Source: Arthrobacter echini | GTDB lineage: Bacteria; Actinomycetota; Actinomycetes; Actinomycetales; Micrococcaceae | DNA length: 64,000 nucleotides | Assembly (NCBI RefSeq): GCF_004803505.1 | Contig: NZ_SSWH01000003.1 | Location: 1-64,000, forward strand | Direction of reading: 5' to 3' | Part shown: piece after piece, positions 57,272-64,000 of the stretch | How the letters are laid out: every line of letters starts with the position of its first letter | Numbering within the stretch: position 1 is the stretch's first letter | Notes under the pieces: model-generated | What the model saw: only the letters and a program-made list of their open reading frames with translations | Told to the model about the DNA's origin: nothing | The model's database searches: none | Program-made: the position numbers and the translations under genes

Positions 57272-58332
57272 AGCCACTCGTCGGTGCCGAACTTCCGCTC
57301 CACCAGCTCCTCGGCGCGGCGTAGCTCCTCGGCCGACAGCGTGGCATCCACTGCGTTGTAGCGGCGACGGAACGTCTCCGTCATGACGTCGATGATCTCC
57401 TCCCGCGAGATCCCGGTCTGCCGCCGCAGTGGGTCCACGCGCTTCTTCGCGCTACCGGTGCCCTTGTCGGAGAGCTTCTCCCGGCCGATCCGCAGCACCT
57501 CGAGCATCTTGTCGGCGTCGATGTCGTAGCTCATGGTGACGTGGTGCAGCATGCCGCCGTCGGCCAGTCGCTTCTGCGCTGCCCCGCCGATCTTGCCGAT
57601 TCCGGTCGCTATGTCGTTGAGCGGCTGGTACCAGGCCTCGATACCGAGCGTGCCGAGCGCCTCCATGACCCAGGCGTCCAGGAACGGGTAGGAGTCGGCG
57701 AAGCTGAGACCGTCCACGAGGGTCTGCGGGATGTAGAGCGAGTACGTGATGGCGTTCCCGTGCTCCATGAACATCGCCCCGCCGCCGCTGATCCGTCGTA
57801 CCACGGTGACACCGTGCCGCTGCGCTCCCTCCGGGTCGATCTCGTTGCGCATCGACTGGAAGCTGCCGATCACCACGGACGGCGACTCCCACTCCCAGAA
57901 GCGCAAGGTCGGGTTCCTGCGGCCGACTCCCACGTCGTGTGTGAGGACCTCGTCCATGGCGACGTGCATCGCGGTCGGCAGTGGTGTCGGAGGGATGATC
58001 TCCCACTGGTGGTCCGCGAAGCCGGAGGCCTTGCCCAGGGCACGGCGGACGGCTGTGGCGATGGCCTGCGCCGAGAAGCCGAAGAGGACGACGCCCGGGT
58101 CCAGCCGGGCGGTGATGGCCGAGGCGAGGTCTCCCGGCGCGGTGTCCGCGGGCAGTCCCTCCAGTGCCGCGTTGATCTCGAGCAGGGCCTCGTCCGGCTC
58201 GAGGAAGAAGTCGCCGTTGACCGAGACACCGGCGAGGCGACCGTCCTCGACCGAGAGATCGACGGCGGTCAGCTTGCCGCCGGGAGTCTTGAATTCGCCG
58301 TGCAGACGCTCGGTGTCGGGTATTCGAGCCAT
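57256..58332 (-). CDS. Lipoate--protein ligase with an N-terminal accessory domain
   Basis: A 358-aa protein. Residues about 5-95 (HGEFKTPGGKLTAVDLSVEDGRLAGVSVNGDFFLEPDE...) resemble the small accessory domain that sits at the C-terminus of bacterial LplA or is a separate LplB subunit in archaea. Residues about 110-358 are the catalytic LplA/LipB/BirA domain: RRISGGGAMFMEHGNAITYSL (lipoyl-AMP loop) and IGKIGGAAQKR (catalytic Lys). It would attach lipoate to dehydrogenase complexes. The order is permuted relative to LplA. GGAG precedes the ATG. Confidence 0.85.
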   Translation of the reverse strand: MARIPDTERLHGEFKTPGGKLTAVDLSVEDGRLAGVSVNGDFFLEPDEALLEINAALEGLPADTAPGDLASAITARLDPGVVLFGFSAQAIATAVRRALGKASGFADHQWEIIPPTPLPTAMHVAMDEVLTHDVGVGRRNPTLRFWEWESPSVVIGSFQSMRNEIDPEGAQRHGVTVVRRISGGGAMFMEHGNAITYSLYIPQTLVDGLSFADSYPFLDAWVMEALGTLGIEAWYQPLNDIATGIGKIGGAAQKRLADGGMLHHVTMSYDIDADKMLEVLRIGREKLSDKGTGSAKKRVDPLRRQTGISREEIIDVMTETFRRRYNAVDATLSAEELRRAEELVERKFGTDEWLYRVP

Positions 58333-58440
58333 GACTGGTCTCCTTCTCGCGGGGCCGCTGCCAGAAGCGACCTGAGTGTTGTGGATGCTGCGACGGACGC
58401 CACCGGGACTGCCGCTGCTGCGCTGAACCAGGATCTTAAA

Positions 58441-58479
58441 CGAGGAGGAGCCACGCCTGACGGGCGTGGCTCCTCCTCG
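58441..58479 (-). terminator. Strong hairpin terminator after rpmE2
   Basis: A 17-bp perfect stem (58441-58457 with 58463-58479) around a 5-nt loop. On the minus strand it is followed by TTTAA. It ends the rpmE2 transcript upstream of the lipoate ligase gene. Confidence 0.85.
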
Positions 58480-58519
58480 CGGACCATCGACACGACCCGG
58501 CGTGCCGGTTCGAGCCGAA

Positions 58520-58774
58520 CTACTTCTTGCCGAAACCCTTGAAGCGGGCATTGAAGCGCTCCACGCGACCTGCGGAGTCCATGATGCGCTGCTTGCCCGT
58601 GTAGAACGGGTGGGACTCCGAGGAGATCTCGACCTCGATCAGGGGGTACGTGTTGCCGTCCTCCCACTCGATGGTCTTGGACGATCCGGCGGTCGACTTC
58701 GTCAGGAATGCCTTGTCGGAGGCCAGATCGCGGAACACGATCGACTGGTACTTGGGGTGGATGTCAGACTTCAC
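58520..58774 (-). CDS. rpmE2: Ribosomal protein L31, type B
   Basis: An 84-aa large-subunit protein. It begins [16 protein letters not shown], contains [10 protein letters not shown] and VERFNARF, and has no cysteine, which marks the zinc-free (type B) form often induced when zinc is scarce. GTG at 58774 has AGAAGG upstream. A strong terminator follows. No Zur-like palindrome was identified upstream. Confidence 0.95.
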   Translation of the reverse strand: MKSDIHPKYQSIVFRDLASDKAFLTKSTAGSSKTIEWEDGNTYPLIEVEISSESHPFYTGKQRIMDSAGRVERFNARFKGFGKK

Positions 58775-58907
58775 GGGACTACCTTCTCTGGGTGCCTGGA
58801 TTTTGCCAGGCACGAATGGTTGAAAGGGTGGCAACGGGGCCAACTGTCCATACTAGCGCAGGCTCCGTGCTCCTCGCGAAAGCAGTCGGCAAACAGCGCA
58901 GCATCGC

Positions 58908-59711
58908 TCACCACCGGCATTCCCAGAAGGCTACCGCGGCCGCAGCGGCCACGTTGAGCGAGTCCACTCCGGCGTGCATCGGGATGGTGAGGTTCACGTC
59001 GGCCCGCGAGAGTGCACTGCCGCTCAGCCCGTGACCCTCGGTGCCGAGGAGCAGTGCCAGGCGCTCGTGCGCGCGGGCGTCGAACACGCCGAGCGGCGTG
59101 GCGTCCGGGGTCAGGGCCAGCGCGGCGAGCGTGAATCCCGCGGCGCCGAGCACCTCGAGATCGTCGGGCCACGTGTTGACCCGTACCCAGGGCACCTGCA
59201 GCACGCTGCCCATACTCACCCGCACGGCACGCCGGTACAGCGGATCGGCGCTGCGCGGACTGAGCAGGACGGCGTCGATCCCGAGCGCTGCGGCCGACCT
59301 GAAGATGGCACCGAGATTGGTGTGGTCGATCAGGTCCTCGATCACGGCGACACGCCGGGCGGGGGCGAGGACGTCGGAGAGGAGTCGTGGTGGCGGACGG
59401 TGCATGGCCGCCAGAGCGCCGCGATGCAGCGGGAAACCCGTGATCGCCTCGAGCACCGGATCCGCCGCGACGAAGGCCGGGACGTCGGGGAACCGGGCGA
59501 GGACGTCGTCGAGACCGGGTACCCAGGAGCTGGTGAGGAGGAAGGACCGCGGCGCGTGGCCGGCGTCGATCGCCCGGCGCAGCACCTTCGGGCCCTCGGC
59601 GATGTAGAGCCCCTCGGCCGGTTCCTTCAGCAGGCGGAGCTGGACGTCGGTGAGCTTCCGGTAGTCCGAGATGCGCGGATCGTCGGAGGAGTGGACATCG
59701 ATCAGTGGCAC
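58908..59711 (-). CDS. TrmH/SpoU-family RNA 2'-O-methyltransferase
   Basis: SPOUT methyltransferase of 267 aa. An N-terminal L30-like substrate-binding domain (KLTDVQLRLLKEPAEGLYIAEGPKVLRRA) leads into the knotted domain with motif 1 VIEDLIDHTNLGAIFRSAAALG, motif 2 LLLGTEGHGLS and motif 3 IPMHAGVDSLNVAAAAAV. It modifies rRNA or tRNA ribose; the target is not defined. GTG at 59711 has AGGA upstream and begins the conserved part. 43 bp after the ABC ATPase gene. Confidence 0.9.
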   Translation of the reverse strand: MPLIDVHSSDDPRISDYRKLTDVQLRLLKEPAEGLYIAEGPKVLRRAIDAGHAPRSFLLTSSWVPGLDDVLARFPDVPAFVAADPVLEAITGFPLHRGALAAMHRPPPRLLSDVLAPARRVAVIEDLIDHTNLGAIFRSAAALGIDAVLLSPRSADPLYRRAVRVSMGSVLQVPWVRVNTWPDDLEVLGAAGFTLAALALTPDATPLGVFDARAHERLALLLGTEGHGLSGSALSRADVNLTIPMHAGVDSLNVAAAAAVAFWECRW

Positions 59712-59754
59712 GGGGTCCGTCCTGGGGCCAGCGGCAACATCCCGTGGTGTCCGC

Positions 59755-60540
59755 TCATTGTCTGGCGACGGCCCTGTAACGCCCGTTCTCCCTCGTGAGA
59801 CCGACCTCGAGGTCGAACGCCGCACCGAGGTGCTCCTCCGTCAGGACCTCCTCGATGGGTCCGGCGGACACCACGGCTCCCTCGCGCAGCAGCATCGCGT
59901 GGGTGAAGCCCGGTGGGACCTCCTCGAGGTGATGGGTCACGAGGACCATCGCGGCGGCGTCCTCGTCACGGGCCAGCGCACTCAGACGCCGGACGAGGTC
60001 CTCCCGACCGGCGAGATCGAGTCCGGCGAAAGGTTCGTCGAGGAGCAGCAGTTCGGGATCGGCCATGAGCGCCCGGGCTATCTGGACGCGCTTCCGCTCG
60101 CCCTCGCTCAGCGAGCCGAAGGGCCGGTTCATGAAGCGGGAGACTCCCCAGGTGTCGAGCAACCGCAGGGCGCGTCGCTCGTCGAGGCGCTCGTACTCCT
60201 CCCGCCAGCGGCCCGTAACGCCGTAGGAAGCCGTGACGACGACGTTCAGGACCGTCTCCTGCTCCGGCACCTGCGCGGCAAGTGCGGCCGACGCCAGCCC
60301 GATCCGCGGTCGCAGCTCGAAGACGTCGACGGCGCCCATGACCTCGTCGAGGATCCCGACCACCCCGCTCGTGGGATGCAGGCGCGCGCCTGCCAGCTGC
60401 AGCAGGGTGGTCTTCCCTGCGCCGTTGGGGCCCATGACCACCCAGCGCTCACCCTCGCGGACCTGCCAGTCGATGCCGTCGAGCAGCGTCTTGCCACCCC
60501 TGACGAGGCTCACGCCCGCCAGTTCCAGAACGTCGCTCAT
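59755..60540 (-). CDS. Stand-alone ABC ATPase (ModF-like)
   Basis: A 261-aa ATP-binding protein with Walker A GPNGAGKTT, the signature LSEGERKRVQIARAL (LSEGE in place of LSGGQ), Walker B LLLLDEPFAGLDL and the switch His in LVTHHLEEVP. No membrane partner is encoded nearby. The substitution and sequence style resemble ModF-like or energy-coupling ATPases whose partners lie elsewhere. It has a leaderless promoter with 8-nt spacing. Confidence 0.85.
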   Translation of the reverse strand: MSDVLELAGVSLVRGGKTLLDGIDWQVREGERWVVMGPNGAGKTTLLQLAGARLHPTSGVVGILDEVMGAVDVFELRPRIGLASAALAAQVPEQETVLNVVVTASYGVTGRWREEYERLDERRALRLLDTWGVSRFMNRPFGSLSEGERKRVQIARALMADPELLLLDEPFAGLDLAGREDLVRRLSALARDEDAAAMVLVTHHLEEVPPGFTHAMLLREGAVVSAGPIEEVLTEEHLGAAFDLEVGLTRENGRYRAVARQ

Positions 60541-60554
60541 GGTCCTAGACACTA
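60541..60554 (-). promoter_or_regulatory. Possible leaderless promoter of the ABC ATPase gene
   Basis: TAGTGT on the minus strand (60554-60549), 8 nt, then the ATG at 60540. Confidence 0.45.
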
Positions 60555-60677
60555 GGCTAAGGAGCGCCTCCGTGGCGAAATCCGTGGCGAACCCGGTGGC
60601 CGCTTCCGGACGGGCGACGACGGTTGCCTGCATCAGCGGCAGTGAGCACCCCGTGGGGTGGGGACAGGAGGAGCGTG

Positions 60678-61583
60678 ATGACCGAAATCGCCGCTGAGAT
60701 CACCGCTGACAGCGCCCGGGTCGTCGCCTATGCCAGAACCATCGACGACGGGCACCGCCTGTCCCTCATCCGGGCGCTGAGGCACAGCGGGCGGATCACT
60801 GCTGAAGCATCCGCCCAGCAGCCCACCTTCGACGTCCTGACCCTGAATCTCACCCCGTCCGCGGAGCTTTCGGAGCTCCGTGCACAGCTGTCGGTGTGGA
60901 CCACGACGACGGGGATCGGCGCGGCATGCGTTCCGGCACCCGTCCACCGGCCGGGCCCGAAGCTGCTCATCCTCGACGTCGACTCGACCCTCATCAGGCA
61001 GGAGGTCATCGAGCTGCTCGCGGCCCATGCGGGTCGGGAGGCCGAGGTCGCGGCGGTGACGGAAGCGGCGATGCGCGGTGAGCTCGACTTCGCCCGGTCG
61101 CTGCACCGGAGGGTGCTCGCTCTGGAGTCCCTGCCGGTCTCGGTGGTCGACGCCGTCGTGGACCGGATCGAGCTGAGCGACGGCGCCGAGCAGCTCGTGA
61201 CCGCCTACCACGATGCAGGACAGCCCGTGGGAGTCGTCTCGGGAGGCTTCTCCCAGGTGCTGGCGCCGCTCGCCGCCCGGCTCCGCCTCGACTTCGCCGA
61301 GGCGAACGAGCTCGAGATCGTCGACGGTCATCTCACGGGCCGCATCTCGGGTGCCGTCGTCGACCGGCGTGCCAAGGAGCGGGTGCTGCGGCGCGAAGCC
61401 GCACGCGCCGGCGTTCCGCTGGAGGCCACACTCGCCGTGGGCGACGGCGCTAACGATCTCGACATGCTGGCCGCGGCGGGTCTCGGCGTCGCGTTCAATG
61501 CCAAGCCCGCCGTCCGCGCTTCCGCCGGTGCTGCCCTGGACCTGCCCGATCTCGACGTCGTCCGGTACTTCTCGGGTCTCTAG
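60678..61583 (+). CDS. serB: Phosphoserine phosphatase SerB
   Basis: HAD-type phosphatase of 301 aa making L-serine from phosphoserine. Residues about 1-85 form an ACT-like regulatory domain, and the catalytic part begins LLILDVDSTLIRQEVIELLA (nucleophile Asp, E/R substrate residues). VVSGGFSQVLAPLA (motif II), AKERVLRR (motif III Lys) and VGDGANDLDML (motif IV) complete it. The ATG at 60678 has AGGAGG upstream. Confidence 0.95.
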   Translation: MTEIAAEITADSARVVAYARTIDDGHRLSLIRALRHSGRITAEASAQQPTFDVLTLNLTPSAELSELRAQLSVWTTTTGIGAACVPAPVHRPGPKLLILDVDSTLIRQEVIELLAAHAGREAEVAAVTEAAMRGELDFARSLHRRVLALESLPVSVVDAVVDRIELSDGAEQLVTAYHDAGQPVGVVSGGFSQVLAPLAARLRLDFAEANELEIVDGHLTGRISGAVVDRRAKERVLRREAARAGVPLEATLAVGDGANDLDMLAAAGLGVAFNAKPAVRASAGAALDLPDLDVVRYFSGL

Positions 61584-61599
61584 CGTCTCTAGCGTCTCT

Positions 61600-61616
61600 C
61601 CGGCGGTCCCCGCCGG
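61600..61616. terminator. Short hairpin between serB and the SDR gene
   Basis: CCGGCGG (61600-61606) and CCGCCGG (61610-61616) with a 3-nt loop, between convergent genes; a TCTCTAGCG direct repeat precedes it. No T-tract. Confidence 0.4.
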
Positions 61617-61617
61617 C

Positions 61618-62367
61618 TCAGCTCCTGGCGAGGAAGTCCTCCGCGCCGCCGACGTACTCGGTATGGCCGGTGGGTACATCCGCCGTGGCCATCCTGACGA
61701 TCTCGGTGGCGAATTCGGCCACGGAGTAGAGCCGCCCTGCCTCCTGGCGCCGGGCCTCGATGGCCCCGGGAGTGGCGCGGTCCAGCAGCGTCGCCGTCAC
61801 CGTCCCCTCGATCATGTCCCCCGAGACGACCACGAACGAGATGCCCTTCGCGTCCAGTTCCGGGATCATGGCCCGCAGTGCGTCCTCGCCGGCCCGCTTG
61901 CTGCGTGCGACCGGCTCGTAGGCCGCCATGGTCTCGACCTTCTCGACGAAGTGCGCCTGATGGCTCGTGATGAAGACCACGCGCGATCCGGCCGGCATGA
62001 CGTCGACGGCCGCGGCGAGCATGGCCACCTGCGCGTCCCGGTTCAGCCGCAGGGCGTAGTCCTCGCCCATCGCCGTCTCCATGCCCCCGGAGGCGTTGAG
62101 CACGAGCAGATCCAGTCCCCCGAAGGTCGACACGGCGGTGTCCACGAGCGCTGCAGGACCCTCGGGCGTGGTCAGGTCGGCTCCCACGGCGACGGCCCTG
62201 CCACCGGCTGCCTCGATCCCCGTGACCACCCTGGTGGCGCGCGGCGCCTTCTGCCGGTAGTTGACGACGACGGCTGCACCCTGCGCCGCGAGTTGCGCGG
62301 CGACGTCGGCGCCGATGCCGCGCGAGGATCCGGTGACGATTGCCGTGGTGCCCTCGAGGGTGTCCAT
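61618..62367 (-). CDS. Atypical SDR-family oxidoreductase
   Basis: A 249-aa Rossmann protein with TGSSRGIGADVA (cofactor), LNASGG (in place of NNAG) and the Ser in FITSHQAHF. The catalytic Tyr/Lys motif is not a normal YxxxK: the segment reads YEPVARSKRAGEDAL, with Lys seven residues after Tyr. This pattern recurs in a known actinobacterial subgroup, so it is likely natural, but activity is uncertain. AAGGAG precedes the ATG. 59 bp downstream of fabG. Confidence 0.85.
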   Translation of the reverse strand: MDTLEGTTAIVTGSSRGIGADVAAQLAAQGAAVVVNYRQKAPRATRVVTGIEAAGGRAVAVGADLTTPEGPAALVDTAVSTFGGLDLLVLNASGGMETAMGEDYALRLNRDAQVAMLAAAVDVMPAGSRVVFITSHQAHFVEKVETMAAYEPVARSKRAGEDALRAMIPELDAKGISFVVVSGDMIEGTVTATLLDRATPGAIEARRQEAGRLYSVAEFATEIVRMATADVPTGHTEYVGGAEDFLARS

Positions 62368-62426
62368 GCTGCTCCTTCTGGTGGGGATGACTGCTCTGTC
62401 GATGCCGTGCGGGCGGACCGCCGGTG

Positions 62427-63161
62427 TCAGTGGCCCATGCCGAGGCCGCCGTCGACCGGGATGACCGCACCGGAGATGTAGCCCGCGGCATCGCCGGCCA
62501 GCCAGGACACGACGCCGGCCACCTCGTCAGGCGACGCGAAGCGCCCGGCCGGGATGGTGGCGAGATAGCTCCTGCGCGTCTCCTCCGGCAGCGCGGCCGT
62601 CATGTCGGTGTCGATGAATCCGGGAGCGACGACGTTGGCCGTGATCCCGCGGGAGCCCAGTTCGCGCGTGATGGAGCGGGCGATCCCCACGAGCCCCGCC
62701 TTCGACGCGGAGTAGTTGATCTGGCCCGGCGCTCCGTAGAGCCCGGTGACACTGGAGATCAGGATGATCCGCCCGCGTCTGAGGCGGATCATGCCGCGGG
62801 AGGCGCGCTTGATCACGCGGAACGCTCCGGAGAGATTGGTGTCGACGACGTCGGTGAAGTCACTCTCGCTCATCCGCAGGAGCAGGGTGTCCCGCGTCAT
62901 GCCGGCGTTCGCCACGAGGACCTCCACCGGGCCGTGCTCGGCCTCGACGCGCGTGAAGGCGGCGTCGATCTGTTCCTCGCTCGTGACATCGGCCCTGACC
63001 CCGAGCATTCCGGCGGGAATCTCACCTTTGCGGTAGGTGATGGCAACCCTGTCGCCGTTGGCTACGAATACCTTTGCGATAGCAAGTCCGATACCCCGGT
63101 TCCCCCCGGTGACCAGCACGCTCCGACCGGTCGTCGTCTTGCTCTCTGCATCAGGTGCCAC
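62427..63161 (-). CDS. fabG: 3-oxoacyl-ACP reductase FabG
   Basis: A 244-aa NADPH-dependent SDR of fatty-acid synthesis, similar to actinobacterial FabG1/MabA. TGGNRGIGLAIA (cofactor), NAGMTRDTLLLRM, catalytic Ser in ILISSVTG, YSASK (Tyr/Lys) and VAPGFIDTDM are all in place. The GTG at 63161 has GAGGAG upstream. Beside another SDR; the usual partner inhA is not next to it. Confidence 0.93.
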   Translation of the reverse strand: MAPDAESKTTTGRSVLVTGGNRGIGLAIAKVFVANGDRVAITYRKGEIPAGMLGVRADVTSEEQIDAAFTRVEAEHGPVEVLVANAGMTRDTLLLRMSESDFTDVVDTNLSGAFRVIKRASRGMIRLRRGRIILISSVTGLYGAPGQINYSASKAGLVGIARSITRELGSRGITANVVAPGFIDTDMTAALPEETRRSYLATIPAGRFASPDEVAGVVSWLAGDAAGYISGAVIPVDGGLGMGH

Positions 63162-63205
63162 GGGGTAACTCCTCTGTCTGCGGGCCGGAAGCGGTCCGTG
63201 TCATT

Positions 63206-63222
63206 CTCCCGCCGAGCGGGAG
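63206..63222. repeat. Short perfect palindrome between fabG and the DUF3099 gene
   Basis: CTCCCGC (63206-63212) and GCGGGAG (63216-63222) with a 3-nt centre, in the divergent promoter region; a possible operator. Confidence 0.35.
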
Positions 63223-63321
63223 GACGCGTATCGAACTGTTCCGACGATCCTAACGAAGCATCCCTCGACTTCGGGAACGGGACCCGGAGTGAGATGATGG
63301 AGGGAGCCTTCCTGGAGTGTG

Positions 63322-63753
63322 ATGAGCAAGCAAACCAAGCACAGCCCGGACGTCCACAGCATCTCCGATGCCCGGGAGTCGCACACCGACGAGATGCGAA
63401 GCCGCATGATCCGGTACTCGGTCTCCATGGGTATCCGCCTCGTCTGCTTCGTCCTCGTCTTCGTGGTCCCCTATGTCTGGCTCCAGTGGGTCATGGTCGC
63501 TGGAGCGGTCTTCCTGCCCTACTTCGCCGTCATCCTCGCCAACGGCGGGAGCGACACCAGCAGCATCCGCCACAGTGATGCGCTGCTCGATCGCGCCCCT
63601 CTCCGGGAACTCGAGGCGAAGGTCAGCGACGCCGGTACAGCCGATGAGGAAACGGTCCTCAGCGGGGAGATCATCGACGACCAGGGACCGGGGGCCCACG
63701 GCTCCCACACCACGCCTCCGACCGCCACGGGCAGGACCCGCACCGATGGCTGA
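63322..63753 (+). CDS. DUF3099 membrane protein
   Basis: A 143-aa protein with an N-terminal soluble part (VHSISDARESHTDEMRSRMIRYSVSMGIR) and two adjacent membrane helices (about 38-55 and 59-77), matching DUF3099, a common actinobacterial family of unknown role. The tail is polar. The ATG at 63322 has GGAG a few bases upstream. It overlaps the next gene by 8 bp. Confidence 0.88.
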   Translation: MSKQTKHSPDVHSISDARESHTDEMRSRMIRYSVSMGIRLVCFVLVFVVPYVWLQWVMVAGAVFLPYFAVILANGGSDTSSIRHSDALLDRAPLRELEAKVSDAGTADEETVLSGEIIDDQGPGAHGSHTTPPTATGRTRTDG

Positions 63754-64000
63754 CCCGTCACCGCCCGATCCCTCGACCGACCCGCGACCCGCCGCAGCGG
63801 CTGGTATGGGACTGTTCGCTCCGGTGCAGCGCGAGGACGGCCGGCCCGTCTGCTCGCGGAAGAACTGCCGTGCTCCTGCACAGTGGCAGCTGCTGTGGAA
63901 CAACCCCCGTATCCACACGCCCGAGCGCCGGAAGGCCTGGGCCTCCTGCGTCGACCACCGGGTGTGGTTCGAGGAGTACCTGATGGAACGTGGGCTCTGG
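63746..64000 (+). CDS. Small Cys/His/Trp-rich protein, partial at window end
   Basis: ATG at 63746 opens a frame that runs to the window edge (85 codons). After a Pro-rich start, VCSRKNCRAPAQWQLLWNNPRIHTPERRKAWASCVDHR shows a C-x4-C ... C-x2-H arrangement, likely a zinc site. Similar actinobacterial proteins are often mislabelled acetone carboxylase and sit between DUF3099 and SURF1-like genes. Overlap with the DUF3099 stop suggests coupled translation. Confidence 0.75.
   Translation, partial: MADPSPPDPSTDPRPAAAAGMGLFAPVQREDGRPVCSRKNCRAPAQWQLLWNNPRIHTPERRKAWASCVDHRVWFEEYLMERGLW

Overview
The window looks like a chromosomal segment of a high-GC actinobacterium, most likely a Micrococcaceae (Arthrobacter-like) strain. 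The evidence is a complete Pup-proteasome locus with a fused PafBC regulator, RbpA, the mycothiol ligase MshC, a GT4-type GlgA with divergent GlgC, and a cysteine-free type B ribosomal protein L31. Gene density is high. Many neighbours overlap by 4 bp (ATGA or GTGA). At least thirteen genes have a TANNNT -10 box 6-8 nt before the start codon, which suggests leaderless mRNAs.

Layout. 1-5060: an amino-sugar catabolic cluster (SIS isomerase/deaminase, ROK kinase, PfkB kinase, class II aldolase on the minus strand; nagA divergent). 5084-9504: a short UvrA-like ABC protein coupled to an S9 peptidase. 9573-12614: RlmA-type methyltransferase, NfeD/SPFH pair, rbpA. 12701-18391: polyprenol-phosphate mannosyltransferase-like GT2, YtcJ-type amidohydrolase, helY. 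18447-31519: tatC, tatA, a small membrane protein, pafBC, two FKBP-type isomerases, then pafA, prcA, prcB, pup, dop, arc and trmI, all on the minus strand. 31610-36764: M50 protease, HAD phosphatase, PAC2 protein, mshC, uppP. 36841-41637: a probable pseudo-enzyme aldo/keto reductase, small conserved proteins, an acyl-CoA-dehydrogenase-like protein, an M20 peptidase and a frameshifted membrane gene.

42053-43056 holds a lower-GC gene of unknown function next to tRNA-Leu(GAG), a possible acquired segment. 43162-51049 has kynureninase and a fatty-acid oxidation cluster (thiolase, FabG4-like, MaoC-like on minus; TetR and acyl-CoA oxidase-like protein on plus) around a near-perfect 31-bp palindrome. 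51050-52058 is a gene-free kilobase filled with about fifteen short palindromic hairpin units in a higher-order array; it is the most unusual structure here. 52059-64000 carries glgA/glgC, pepN, a lipoate ligase with its accessory domain at the N-terminus, rpmE2, a TrmH-type methyltransferase, an ABC ATPase, serB, an atypical SDR, fabG, a DUF3099 protein and the start of a small Cys-rich protein.

How the genes fit together: the 20-31 kb block links protein tagging (Pup, PafA, Dop), unfolding (ARC), degradation (PrcAB), folding (FKBPs), export (Tat) and damage-responsive transcription (PafBC). The first 5 kb would turn an N-acetylhexosamine into triose phosphates. The 44-51 kb block supplies beta-oxidation steps under one probable TetR repressor.
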